The notes beneath the pieces were generated by a model. It saw only the letters and a list, made by a program, of their open reading frames with translations, did not search any database and had not been told where the DNA came from. Source: Diorhabda sublineata (lineage: Eukaryota; Arthropoda; Insecta; Coleoptera; Chrysomelidae). From it: 64,000 nt of DNA. The position numbers and the translations under genes are program-made. The first letter of the stretch is position 1; each line of letters opens with the position of its first letter. Location: positions 31,538,488 to 31,602,487 of the forward strand of contig NC_079480.1 of assembly GCF_026230105.1 (NCBI RefSeq), written 5' to 3'. Of this stretch, positions 55,801-64,000 are shown in pieces.

Positions 55801-58731
55801 TGATATCACCAGCAATACTCAAAGTTTCACCTCACACTATCAATGTTTTTGTCAACTGCATTGTCAATATTATTGTCCGCCTTAGAGTGAGTTTGTATCT
55901 GAGAAAAATATCAAGGATATAACAGCAGTTATTGGAAAAGCACATTAAATTACTTATTTTTAGGTTATCCCCATATGTACGTCGATTCCTTCAATACTCT
56001 GTATTTGGTAAACATGACGACAGCCGAAGAGAGTAATTATACCTGTCAAGTCGATGATATACAGATGCAGAGAATTGTCATACATATTGTTAGCAAATCT
56101 AAATTTTTATCCGGAGAACTTGTAAGGCACTTGGGTTATCTTGGTTTCGTTTTGCTTTTGACGGTAAGTAGTATCCATTTGAACCAAACATATACCGGAT
56201 GGGCCGACGGCTATATCTCAGGAACGGGATTAACACAAAAACAAAATTATAAAAAGTGGCGGATAAATTTCCGAAAAACGCCAAAAGGAATTGGTTAATT
56301 AAGTTAAAAATGACGAGGAATAGTCACAATCGAATAAGGACTACGAAAATATACCTGGGATCGTGCGCATGCGCGGAAAAGTGAATTAAAAATTCACCAA
56401 AAAGGCCTATTCGTGGGCCTTTGATTTTTTTTAAAGACCTTGAAAAGATAAAAAAAATATTTTTTTGTTTTTTATTCTTAGTGCTTGTATCAACGGGTCA
56501 AAATTAAATTTAGACCACACCTGCCTCTATAAAAATTTACAGAAAACATTTAATATCTGGATAATGGTGAGATTTAGCTATAGGAAAGTATACATGAATT
56601 TGCCTTATTTTTTACCCCTGAATGCATTGAAATAGAAAAGACCGGGTGGTTCTATTTAGAAAAATAAAGAAAATTGTTATTTATGAAGTTAAACTTTGAA
56701 CACTTATTAGCCTAAGGAATGTGGCAAGACAAACGAATAAGTCTTCTTAAAGTACTTGGAGGATACTTCGTCGGCACCATGTGTGTTTTTCAATTTCGAT
56801 GGTTTCTCGTAGTACTAGTAACTACTTAGAAACAATGTTTTTCTCAAATTGAGGTCTTATTTCATTGTAAACTATTAAAGTTCTCAACTGGAGAGCGTAG
56901 TGCGTATTATTTTCTTGGAACAACAAACATCAGTAGAACCTACAAGTCCCCTTTCTATCAATATCCTGTTTTTGGACCAACCAGTTATTTGTTATTTCAG
57001 TATAGTTCTTCATACCATATGAGAATGACAGAACGAAGGAAGTTTCTATATTCTCTAAGAGAATCCGTTTTAAATAAACAATCAGGTAAATGTCATTCAT
57101 TTCTTTATAATTACCTTACGTAAACAGTTTATTAATGAAAATAGCCTACTTTTATTCGGAAATTTGTAGAATTGTCGTTAGTATTAATTTCAATACATTC
57201 ATTTTTAAATAAGTGTAAACCTCCAGTTGCTAAAAGTCTGTTGTCAGGAGGAACTCCAATATTTGAACTCTAGTCTGTTTTGTCCATGCAGAAGTCAATT
57301 GTTACACCTGGGACGAAACTGATGGAAAGAGGGGTAATGTTGAAATTTCTACATCCATTTTCAAAATTCATTTTGGAGCACCCTGAAGTAACCAAAGTTC
57401 GCATGATGTCCGACAGCTGCGGAGGGCAGCAGAAAAATTTTTCTTGTATGTGTCATTTGGAAACCATTGATCATGCTTATTTTGAGTCAGGCCATTCGCA
57501 AATGGTCTACTCTAAGATTGAGACTAAAGCAAAAAATATAATAGTACACGTACCCTCTAACTGAGACCAATTGATCAGTTTGGCGCGTACAAGAACCAAA
57601 CTTTACGATGTGACTAGGCTCCAGCATGATGATTTTTTAAATTTTAGTCCTTATGAAGACAAATTTGTTCCAGAAACCAATGAGTAAAAGTAAAACCTGA
57701 AAAGTTTCAATTCCTGTGTGTGGTTCCAATACCGGAAATTACTGAATGAAATTTTTGTCAAAAGTAATTTCGATGACATTGATTTCGATGTTTTGATCCG
57801 AAAACAAGGGAAAAAATTTTCTACTCCCAATGATAGCCCTCCTGAACCTTTTATGCCATACGATGGTCAGATTTGTTTATCGGAGGTGGATAAAAAAAAA
57901 AAAGATTTATTGCAACTATGCAATAAAGAGCTAGTTCCCAGGGTGTACAGGTCTTTTTATGAGCAGCCTCCGATATCCAAATCAGTCCGCTATTCTCTGG
58001 CAGAACCCGATAATACCGAAATTGAACAGTAAATTTATTTCTTATGTATTATATTGTGTTTTCGATAAATCGTTTGTAAAATGTAACTAAATTACTTACC
58101 TGATTATTTACTTTCCATTATTTATACTATATTTTTAAGGATTTATATCTTGTGTTCAATAAAAGTTTTTCTTATTATCTTCTCATCAATTATTATTAAT
58201 TTTTATAGCAATTTTGTATCCTAGATGAATGTAAAGTTTCGAAAACGAATGCCATGAAACTTCATTTCAAACTATCGAATATTCTCTAAAATTTAATATT
58301 CGATAGTTTACCTTCAATTCAGTGACTTTCGACCAAAAATGTCCATTTTGGTAAAGTAGCGAATAATTTTACAAATAATTAAAATTAAAATGATACCTCG
58401 AGCGATAGTTTTACACTTAAAGATATCTGTAAAAATTTAAAAATTGAAAATAACCAAACGCGTCAGGTGGGAAAAATCTTTGTACAACAAATTGTAATTG
58501 CAGAATGTGTTCATTCCATTGCAGACATTATTGAATCTTCTACCTATCGAATAGTATAATTAGTATTTTGTTATCAGGTTCTAAACGTTTTTTTTTGTGT
58601 AGGTGCCCTGTTACTGTGCTGGTTTAGTAGTGACGTGGTGGCGGAGAAGGTCGTTCCAAACTTATGAGGATTATATGAAAGAAAAAAGAAAAATTCCTTA
58701 TCAGGATGATGAAAGCGAAACTTTGTTATAA
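43403..58731 (+). CDS. FAM187A-like immunoglobulin-domain membrane protein (whole gene, 5 coding exons)
   Basis: Type I membrane protein of 439 residues. Signal peptide 1-21; Ig domain 1 with Cys49, Trp63, Cys112 and EEDGGIYFC; a linker with DWQRWSKCVCD and a later GVC, resembling the Trp/Cys-rich (thrombospondin-like) middle of FAM187A; Ig domain 2 with Cys307, Trp318, Cys358 and EESNYTC; transmembrane helix about 387-410 followed by WWRRR; cytoplasmic tail ending DDESETLL. All four introns are GT-AG and phases match (1,1,1,0). The length is near that of vertebrate FAM187A (about 413). Family call is from remembered domain order; ligand and role are unknown. Introns are full of transposons. 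Confidence 0.85.
44995..45188. mobile_element. MITE with 43-bp inverted repeats
   Basis: Left arm GTAAGAAGTGATGCGATTCC and onwards pairs with the right arm ending GAATCAGTTCTTAC at about 38 of 43 positions, shared centre CCGTGG and CAATCTGCCTA. In FAM187A-like intron 1. The ORF across it is a by-product. Confidence 0.8.
45830..46215 (+). pseudogene. RTE LINE 3' fragment
   Basis: The plus frame reads MTTSKKPITCNLKLEGQIIQ, then KYKYLEIDITSYGDVEE, then NKHLKQETIKPIINYTSETR, then MEMKLLKRISHQTLLDLERN and ENIRRLCDVDNINE, the tail half of an RTE-type RT. Single stops interrupt it. Confidence 0.8.
46250..47110 (-). pseudogene. R1-type LINE reverse transcriptase remnant
   Basis: The minus strand near 47030-46880 reads LVLALDMKNSFSLAKRDCIM, then EALTRVNIPTYLLKTTAWYL; near 46780 LGLVLRPLLWF. 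A catalytic Phe-Ala-Asp-Asp reading (FADDISHIIGN) lies near 46715-46685 in a shifted frame. Order and motifs fit R1-clade RT. Confidence 0.65.
47223..47558 (+). CDS. FAM187A-like exon 2
   Basis: Acceptor CATTATAG, then AT completes Asp137. Encodes SDWKQYYEELFAP, a charged stretch, then TDWQRWSKCVCDKPGGKR and a third Cys. Donor CCCG/GTAAGT, phase 1. Confidence 0.87.
47955..50215 (-). mobile_element. 2.25-kb TIR element with Cys-rich orphan ORF remnant
   Basis: Ends share CCTCGCAATTTTAAAGACCT in inverted orientation (about 47970 and 50202), with weaker pairing over about 110 bp (AAACCTGACTTGGT versus AAACCTGATTTGGT). The interior is AT-rich with recurring CTCGNTTAATTxTCAxGCTA-like phrases. On the minus strand 49150-48858 reads NFTDWGWTKMNGTLLP, then DPPAPEELLEMIF, a Cys-poor remnant of a Cys-rich tail, then DSCQNCPPVDQEEKK and a stop. 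Sits in FAM187A-like intron 2. Confidence 0.6.
50791..50851. repeat. Strong hairpin
   Basis: CCACATGAT/ATCATGTGG (9 bp), a C-C mismatch, CGTCCAAT/ATTGGACG (8 bp), then an inner CCAACGT/ACGCTGG with a TTT loop. It lies within a 72-codon frame that has no family. Could be a transposon end or a small-RNA precursor. Confidence 0.6.
51085..51440 (+). pseudogene. Jockey/CR1-type LINE C-terminal fragment
   Basis: The frame reads YYALIESRLSV, a frameshift, then FKLKRRAVRYLFGLNSRAHL and FFRRLKILILP, the thumb-region signature of these LINEs. In FAM187A-like intron 2, just before exon 3. Confidence 0.75.
51848..52093 (+). CDS. FAM187A-like exon 3
   Basis: Acceptor CTTTTCAG. Encodes DISNRTNVIPDF, two Cys (266, 270), then the first half of Ig domain 2 (SHLTLICPES, NKVVWTKRGK). 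Donor ACAA/GTAAGA, phase 1. Not visible as one long ORF. Confidence 0.86.
52825..54190 (-). pseudogene. jockey LINE reverse transcriptase remnant
   Basis: Minus frames in order: MLTYIYNAILRLGYWP, SSYRPISLLATIFKPLEKLL, FGFRQKALENKEYCFAVFFD, then IGQAFDRVWHQGML. A deletion removes the Tyr-x-Asp-Asp block. It continues near 53240-53100 with thumb motifs (KRKSKVSFENKV, KSVITPIW), and 53046-52825 with IYMDLGVPTVQEVIQ. In FAM187A-like intron 3, antisense to the gene. Confidence 0.82.
55964..56163 (+). CDS. FAM187A-like exon 4
   Basis: Acceptor ATTTTTAG. Second half of Ig domain 2 (NTLYLVNMTTAEESNYTCQV) and the first half of the membrane helix (HLGYLGFVLLLT). Donor ACG/GTAAGT, phase 0; the open frame beyond it is intron. 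Confidence 0.88.
57230..58032 (+). pseudogene. Uncharacterised transposon-type ORF (DUF7869-like)
   Basis: The frames read VNCYTWDETDGKRGN, a frameshift, MMSDSCGGQQKNFS, then YFESGHSQMVYSKIE. A second frame (57718-58032) gives WFQYRKLLNEIFVK and ICLSEVDKKKKDLLQLCN, ending Glu-Gln, TAA. The Ser-Asp-x-Cys-Gly-Gln and Gly-His-x-Gln-Met blocks match a multicopy insect family I recall as DUF7869, probably transposon-encoded. Two stops near 57560 and 57690 make this copy dead. Lies in FAM187A-like intron 4. Confidence 0.55.
58269..58309. repeat. Perfect 15-bp hairpin in intron 4
   Basis: AAACTATCGAATATT and its exact complement AATATTCGATAGTTT separated by 11 bases, about 290 bp before the exon 5 acceptor. 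Function unknown. Confidence 0.7.
58603..58731 (+). CDS. FAM187A-like exon 5 (last)
   Basis: Acceptor TTTTTTTGTGTAG. Encodes VPCYCAGLVVTWWRRR (rest of the helix and stop-transfer), SFQTYEDYMKEKRK and DDESETLL, then TAA at 58729-58731. The join restores a continuous hydrophobic segment, strong support for this short exon. Confidence 0.85.
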   Translation: MPCYCAGLVVTWWRRRSFQTYEDYMKEKRKIPYQDDESETLL

Positions 58732-59144
58732 TAACGAAAATAAAGAAAAATGTTATATACTAATGGTGAGATTATTTTTTTTTATCAAGGTTTTCAGCTT
58801 TGAAGTTCTCACGAAATATTGGGATGAAATATTAAAAAATTGCTTGGAAATTTCATTGGAAAACAAGGAAGATCTTTTTATTCTATTGATTTGAAGTCCT
58901 GGAGAAATGTTTATTGAAATTTTGAATCCTATAAAGATGAGATAATTTTAAGACTCTTAAAGTTTGATTAATTTTTTAAATATGTACTACTACCACTTTA
59001 ATGATACTCATTAAAATACACATAGTAAGTTTATAACCAATAGAAACCCTTACCATCACTAACTTCATAAATCTTCACAGATTGTAGCAAAAGTTTCAAC
59101 CGATTCAAATTAAATTTGTGTTTTTTATAGAAAAACCTGTGAAA

Positions 59145-59620
59145 ATGTCCGGTAGTGAAATTTATATCGAGAATTTAGCTCCCCCAAATATTATAGACCA
59201 GGCCACGAGACCCGCAAATAATTTATTTCCAGTAAAATCAATAGAAGTTTACGTAAAATTTTGTTCTCAATTCTCGGATGGAGAAAAATAAGACTAACAG
59301 ATTTTAAAAACGCGATGAATTAAGCTGGAATTTTTTGAACTGAGGGCGATTAAGAAGGATGAAAGAGCAGAGATGAAGACATAACCTCTCGGTATACGTC
59401 TTTTTCTAAGCAGATGTAAAATACCTCAAGAAGAGCGGCTTGAAGATGAGCCACCAGGAAAATACGGGGAAGGTGTTTTTTCTACGGAAGGCATACAAAT
59501 AAAGTAACAACGATATGTAATAGATCGGTGGGCAAAGAACATGCAAATACAAATACCGGTATTAGATTTACACACTATATTTCATAAGGTTAGTAAGGTA
59601 TAATTTGTGTAAAAACGCAT
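59145..59620 (+). pseudogene. Possible tyrosine-recombinase-like (Crypton-type) N-terminal remnant
   Basis: After an acceptor-like TTTTTTATAG, ATG at 59145 opens MSGSEIYIENLAPPNIIDQA, then LFPVKSIEVYVKFCSQF, resembling the N-terminal part of insect Crypton-derived proteins. Later frames give EERLEDEPPGKYGEGV without an identified domain. Recognition is tentative. Confidence 0.35.
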
Positions 59621-60129
59621 ATTTTGTAGTGTTCAAAGATTTTTCATTCGTTCTTTTAAAAATCTACACATCTCCTAAAATTTTATCGAGTTAAACAAAG
59701 AGTAGATTTTTGTTGAAATATCGATTGAGAAATTCATTTTTGCTATTTTGAGATTGTACAGGTTGTAAAAGTTACGGATTGTTAACAATTAGGCACGACC
59801 CGCCCCTGGCACTCGGCTAGTAGTGTAGAATTATGTATTCCTTCAAACACACTGCATGCATATACGTAATTATCCATTAAAAAAGCATAATGTTCGACTA
59901 ATTAAAAAAATATACTCAAGTATAAGTTCTGCCTTCCCAACTTAAGAGGCCTATAACTCAGAAACGAGGGATCAAATGAGAGGATTTTTTTTATTTCACA
60001 GCATTATTTTCACGTCATCTTCTTTCTCCCGCATTTGTGGCACCAATTCGTGTAGTTTTTTTTTCAAAATTTGAACGTTCATTTAAGAAAAACATGTACA
60101 ATAGTATTATTCAAATTATTGTCCATCTG

Positions 60130-61100
60130 AAGCTATGGCCTTTTCCCATCTTTCCGGCAATTTGTGGATCCCATCCCAAAAGAACTGCGCCGGCTTGGCA
60201 GCCAAGAATGAATCAAGCCAATTTTTGATATCTTGCTCTTATGTGAACCGTATTCTAGTGAGGGCGTTCTGCATTGACCGGAACAAATGGTAGGTCTGGG
60301 TTATAATGCGTGTGAGGTAAAACTTCCCATCCACTGTTTTCCAAATAGCTTTTAACCGGAATAGCAACGTGGGGCCGAGGGTTGTCTCTTTGAAAAATTA
60401 TTGCCTCGTGTGTCTGGTCGCATATTCCGGGCGGTTTTCGGCTACTGCTCTCTTCAAACGGATTAATTGTGTCCGATAGCGTTCTCCATTGATGGTTTCA
60501 CCCGGATTTAGCAGCTCACAATACAGCACACCCTTCTGATCTCACCAAATAGAGGCCATGGATATTCGGCCGTTGAATTGGCTGGTTGGCCAGATTTCAC
60601 ATATGATTTTTTGCGCTTGGTGTTGTCGTAATGGATCCATTTTTCATCACCAGTAACAATCCGATGCAAAAATGACTTCCTTCTGTGGCGTTCCAGCAGT
60701 ATTTCGGACATGCAAAACCGCTTTTCGACGTCTCTGGGCTTAAGTTCATGTGGTGCTTTTGACTATATCCAGCTGCTTTTAAACGTTTTGAAATGGCTGC
60801 TAGAGTGATACTTAAATATTCTGCGATCTCTTCTTGTGTTTTGCAACAATCTTCATCGAGTAACGCTTCCAGTTCTTCATCTTCAAACTTTTTTGACTGC
60901 CCAGGACGATAATCGTCTTCCAAGCCAAAATCACCACTTTTAAATCGTGCAAACCACTTTTGGCACTTTCGCTCAGCTAGAGCATGTTCACCATAAACTT
61001 TCACCAAAATACGATGACTTTCGGCAGCATTTTTCTTCATATTTAAGTAATGAAGTAGAACTCCCCGCAAAAACACTTTTTCATGAACAAAACTCGACAT
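60130..61100 (-). mobile_element. Near full-length mariner transposase, inactivated
   Basis: Starts MSSFVHEKVFLRGVLLHYLN at 61100. Two HTH parts (KVYGEHALAERKCQKWF, CCKTQEEIAEYLSITLAAIS); after a frameshift near 60720, FLHRIVTGDEKWIHYDN with the first Asp; then INGERYRTQLIRLKRAV, QRDNPRPHVAIPVKSYLENS with the second Asp, and HTHYNPDLPFV. The third-Asp region is frameshifted or deleted. Confidence 0.85.
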
Positions 61101-62928
61101 ATTTGAGTGAAAAAAAATTATTCTTATAAACGCTTCAAATGAATGACATATACTGAAAAGACGACAATAACAGTAGCTTTCCAACGCAGGTTCGGAATAT
61201 TGGAACGATGTAATATTATACAAGTTACGCCATTTGTTATCAAACCTCAAGAATTTAATCCCAATAATACCTGTGAGAGGTTTAATTTCTAATTTTGTTA
61301 CTGGTCTTCAGTTATAATCTTGTGTATGAAAATTAATAGTTTTTGTTTAGTTTTTGTGAGTTTATTTATGCATTTATATTATATGAAAAAATTTTTTACA
61401 ACAAATCACTGGTGATCTAAATAATTTGACTTGAATGAATGGTTTAGATATAACAAATTTAAAAATATTAGTTAAACGAGGTTTGAGATTGACAAATAGA
61501 AACAAATATTTATCATTGGATATGGCTTTATTTTTTTTTTTTGAAAATATTCTCCAATAAGATCGATATACTCTTGGATGCCGTTCACCAACTTTTTAAT
61601 GAACGACCAAAACCAAAATGGAGAAATAACCGTGACGTGTTGAAGCTTTTTACAATTATGTTGATCAGACACTGATTTGAAAGCTTCAAGCCTTGGTTCA
61701 CTATAACAAAGAAGAATCTTTTATAGATATGTCTAATCAAATGGGAAACTACAAAAATTTTTGAGAAGGACTTTGAAATGATAAAGGAAAATTTCTATTG
61801 AGTTGCTATTGGTTCAGCAATGGTAGATCCCCATATTCTTCATTAAAGAATAACAAAAAAAATTCCAATTACTGATTTCCAAATTAGTGTAGCAAATGAG
61901 TTACTGAAGAAAGAAAGTAAGAATGCTGCTGATCGAGAGACGCCAAAACAAAAAAAATCCTAGTGCCTAGTGAAGGAAGAAGGCCCAAGTCACAAGAAGA
62001 GATTATGTAGGAGTCACTGAGAAATAATAAAAAAAATTTACTTTTCTGTCAACAAAACCAACATGGAAAAATAATCGTGACGTGTTGATGTTTTTTACGA
62101 AGTATGTTGTAGAGATAGTAATTTTAAAGCTTTTACTTTTTTTCATTCGTAGGAATTGGTCAAACTGTTCTACTCGTGAAAAAAAGTATTACTTTACTCA
62201 CTTGTGTTATAAATAACTATTTTACGACAATTAGAACTCATTTTTTCCCAAAAACATTAAATAAATGTAACCGACTTAATATCACGAAATTCATTGCAGC
62301 TCTTCGAAAATTCGTAAGTGTCCTTGAGTCTGAAGTGGCAATAGAATGAATCAAATTATACACAGTTATTTGTATCAGTGCAACAATTTAGCGCAGTACG
62401 TTGCTTTTAAAAACCGAAAAAGCCGCCAACTACGGTGGGCCCGATAACTATTATCGCCTTATAGAATTTTACCCTAAAAATATTGAATACAAGTTTTTTC
62501 AGCAATTTTCTGGTAATTTTACGTTTGGTTGCCCCACCAGGTGGCAACTACCATTATTCCCAGATAGGATATTGTTATATTCTCAATGTGATGGTTTATA
62601 GATATTATACTGTTTGCCCATTCATTTTTACACCCTCGGATGGATGTTCACTTACATCGAAAACAATAATAATTCGATATGAGTTTGTTTGTTGTGAATA
62701 CTTTTATTGGATTTGAAGCTGTTGAGAATATTGGCGAGAGTGGAGGTGGTCCAGGATTTTTTCAATTTAGTTATTGCTTTGTTTACGATTGATTAAAAAT
62801 TTTATATTTGCTTATTAATCCGGTCAATTTAGACATTCTACGTTACATAAATTCCCATCAATCGGTAAAATACAATTGAAAATAAAATTAGAAAGTTCCC
62901 GTGTATGGAAAAAATTTTATACGATTTC
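61101..62928. other. Nothing firm recognised
   Basis: A minus frame near 61615-61545 (KKLVNGIQEYIDLIGEYFQK) resembles a mariner C-terminus. A stretch near 61612 (TGGAGAAATAACCGTGACGT) recurs diverged near 62067. Otherwise no feature. Confidence 0.35.
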
Positions 62929-63446
62929 AAAGGTCAAAAAATTGAGTTCAGTAAAACGGTGAGTTTTGCTCCTTAGACAAAAATTGTATATCATGAAATT
63001 ATCTACAAAAAGCGTTTGAATACTTCTTTCCTACAAGCTACTGTTTCTGAGATATAATGAAAAGTTGTTGTATTTAGTAGTTTCACCAATAGATTTTCAG
63101 TAGTAAACTTTTCTTACAACATTGAAATGAACCGAGACTTGTTTTGTAAGGAAATTTCTGTTGACTGGTTGGAACTGTCATAAGCTTATCAAATAAATTA
63201 TCAATTCACGGAAAGGTCGCTAAAGTTCGAGGATATTATTCTGCAACTTTGGTATTTTTCGTGCAATCAATATAGCCATTAAATACGACAGTAAATCTGA
63301 AATATTATAACTTTTACAACTTTTTGAATTGTTATATCTCGGCTCGTAGAAAAAAAAGTATTGATACGTTTTTGTCTGAGGTATTTTTATGATTTAACTT
63401 ACCGTTTTGCTGATAATCGCGGAAAACTCGTTTTTTTTTGACCTTT
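62929..63446. mobile_element. Fold-back element next to mariner
   Basis: Left AAAGGTCAAAAA at 62929 and right TTTTTTTGACCTTT ending 63446 form termini. The arms pair imperfectly for about 130 bp through AAAACGGT, AGACAAAAA and GAGATATAA. No coding content. It abuts the mariner reading frame that follows. Confidence 0.6.
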
Positions 63447-64000
63447 GGCCAGAAATGTTGAAGAAAATCAACAAAGCGGTAAAGGATGATCGTCGATTGG
63501 AAGTACACAAGCTAGTAGACATATCAAAAAACGCGGTACATCACATATTAACTGAAAATTTGGACATGAAAAAGCTTTAAGCATGGTGGGTGCCGAGTTT
63601 GCTCACAATAAAGATGTTTCCATTGAGTGTTTGACAATTTTTCACAGAAATAACCATCATTTGATACACGAAACAGAAAAACAATGAAAACAACGGATTG
63701 GAAAGAGAAAACCGGTTCCAAAACAAACAAATTCCGTTCCATCTGCAGACATGATCTTGGCGTCGGTTTTTTGGGATGCGCGTGGGATAATTTTCATTGA
63801 TTATATTGAAAAAGGGAAAACTATCAACGGCTAGTACTATGCGAACTTATTGAAACGTTTGAGTGAAGAAATCAAGAAAAAACGGTCGCATTTAGATAAT
63901 CAGAAAGTGTTAATAGAAGTTTGAAATTTATACCTCATGCACCCAATTCGCCAGATTTAGCCCCTCGGATTATTTTATGTTCCCAGAATTGAAAAAATGG
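63447..64000 (+). mobile_element. mariner (mauritiana-like) remnant, runs off the window
   Basis: The plus frame reads MLKKINKAVKDDRRLEVHKL, then AVHHILTENLDMKKL, then after stops ILASVFWDARGIIFIDYIEK and INGYYANLLKRLSEEIKKKR. The Phe-Trp-Asp block is the second catalytic Asp region; sequence between these blocks is shortened compared with an intact mariner. The 3' end is outside the window. Confidence 0.82.

Noticed and set aside
56350..56440. Two small hairpins (GTGAATT/AATTCAC and AAAGGCC/GGGCCTTT) followed by T run, terminator-like
   Set aside because: Eukaryotic intron; such a terminator has no meaning here and AT-rich DNA gives short stems often.
58737..58744. AATAAA eight bases after the FAM187A-like stop as its poly(A) signal
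   Set aside because: Too close to the stop to be likely; the true signal was not identified.
60947..61129. Plus-strand ORF
   Set aside because: Shadow of the mariner transposase on the minus strand.

Overview
This is an AT-rich window of an insect nuclear genome, most likely a beetle. Two multi-exon host genes have clear GT-AG introns. One is the atypical soluble guanylate cyclase Gyc88E, and the other is an insect immunoglobulin-domain membrane protein of the FAM187A type. Nearly everything else is decayed transposon: mariner/Tc1, piggyBac, hAT, P-like, several LINE clades, a Ty3/gypsy-like leader, and fold-back elements. I see no tRNA, rRNA, CRISPR or bacterial-type signal. The placement in beetles is inferred from overall TE content and is not proven.

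Left part (about 1-26 kb, minus strand). Gyc88E runs from its start codon at 25637 down to 955. I reconstructed 13 coding exons with matching phases. The H-NOX domain is in exons 1-3, the HNOBA/PAS-like region in exons 3-6, the signalling helix in exon 7, the cyclase catalytic domain in exons 8-10, and a C-terminal tail in exons 11-13. The long form is 854 residues and ends in a CaaX-like Cys-Ser-Ile-Ser. Reading through the exon 11 donor instead would give 677 residues. Its large introns hold mariner pieces, LINEs (two with clean target-site duplications), a P-like THAP fragment, a telomere-type TTAGG run, a duplicated LTR/primer-binding-site unit and two arrays of a repeat of about 151 bp.

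Middle (26-43 kb). No host gene was found. The region is a nest of DNA transposons. It contains a 1.6 kb element with inverted repeats of about 300 bp, and two Tc1 copies tail to tail, one carrying a TTAA-flanked piggyBac MITE. A second Tc1 is split by an internally deleted piggyBac element. There is also a 203-bp hAT MITE with a perfect 8-bp duplication, a decayed autonomous piggyBac, and a LINE with a target-site duplication.

Right part (43.4-58.7 kb, plus strand). The FAM187A-like gene has five coding exons for 439 residues: a signal peptide, two Ig domains flanking a Trp/Cys-rich linker, one transmembrane helix split by the last intron, and a short basic then acidic tail. Its introns hold RTE-, R1- and jockey-type LINEs, a 2.25 kb TIR element and an uncharacterised transposon ORF.

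Far right (59-64 kb). This contains a possible tyrosine-recombinase-like start, two mariner copies (one running off the window) and a fold-back element.

A recurring theme is an orphan, apparently transposon-borne ORF family. It is recognised by a Gly-Trp block followed by an acidic or Cys-rich tail, and its C-terminal remnants occur at about 21.6-22.05, 26.7-27.3, 41.0 and 48.9 kb. Two of these lie inside structures bounded by inverted repeats.
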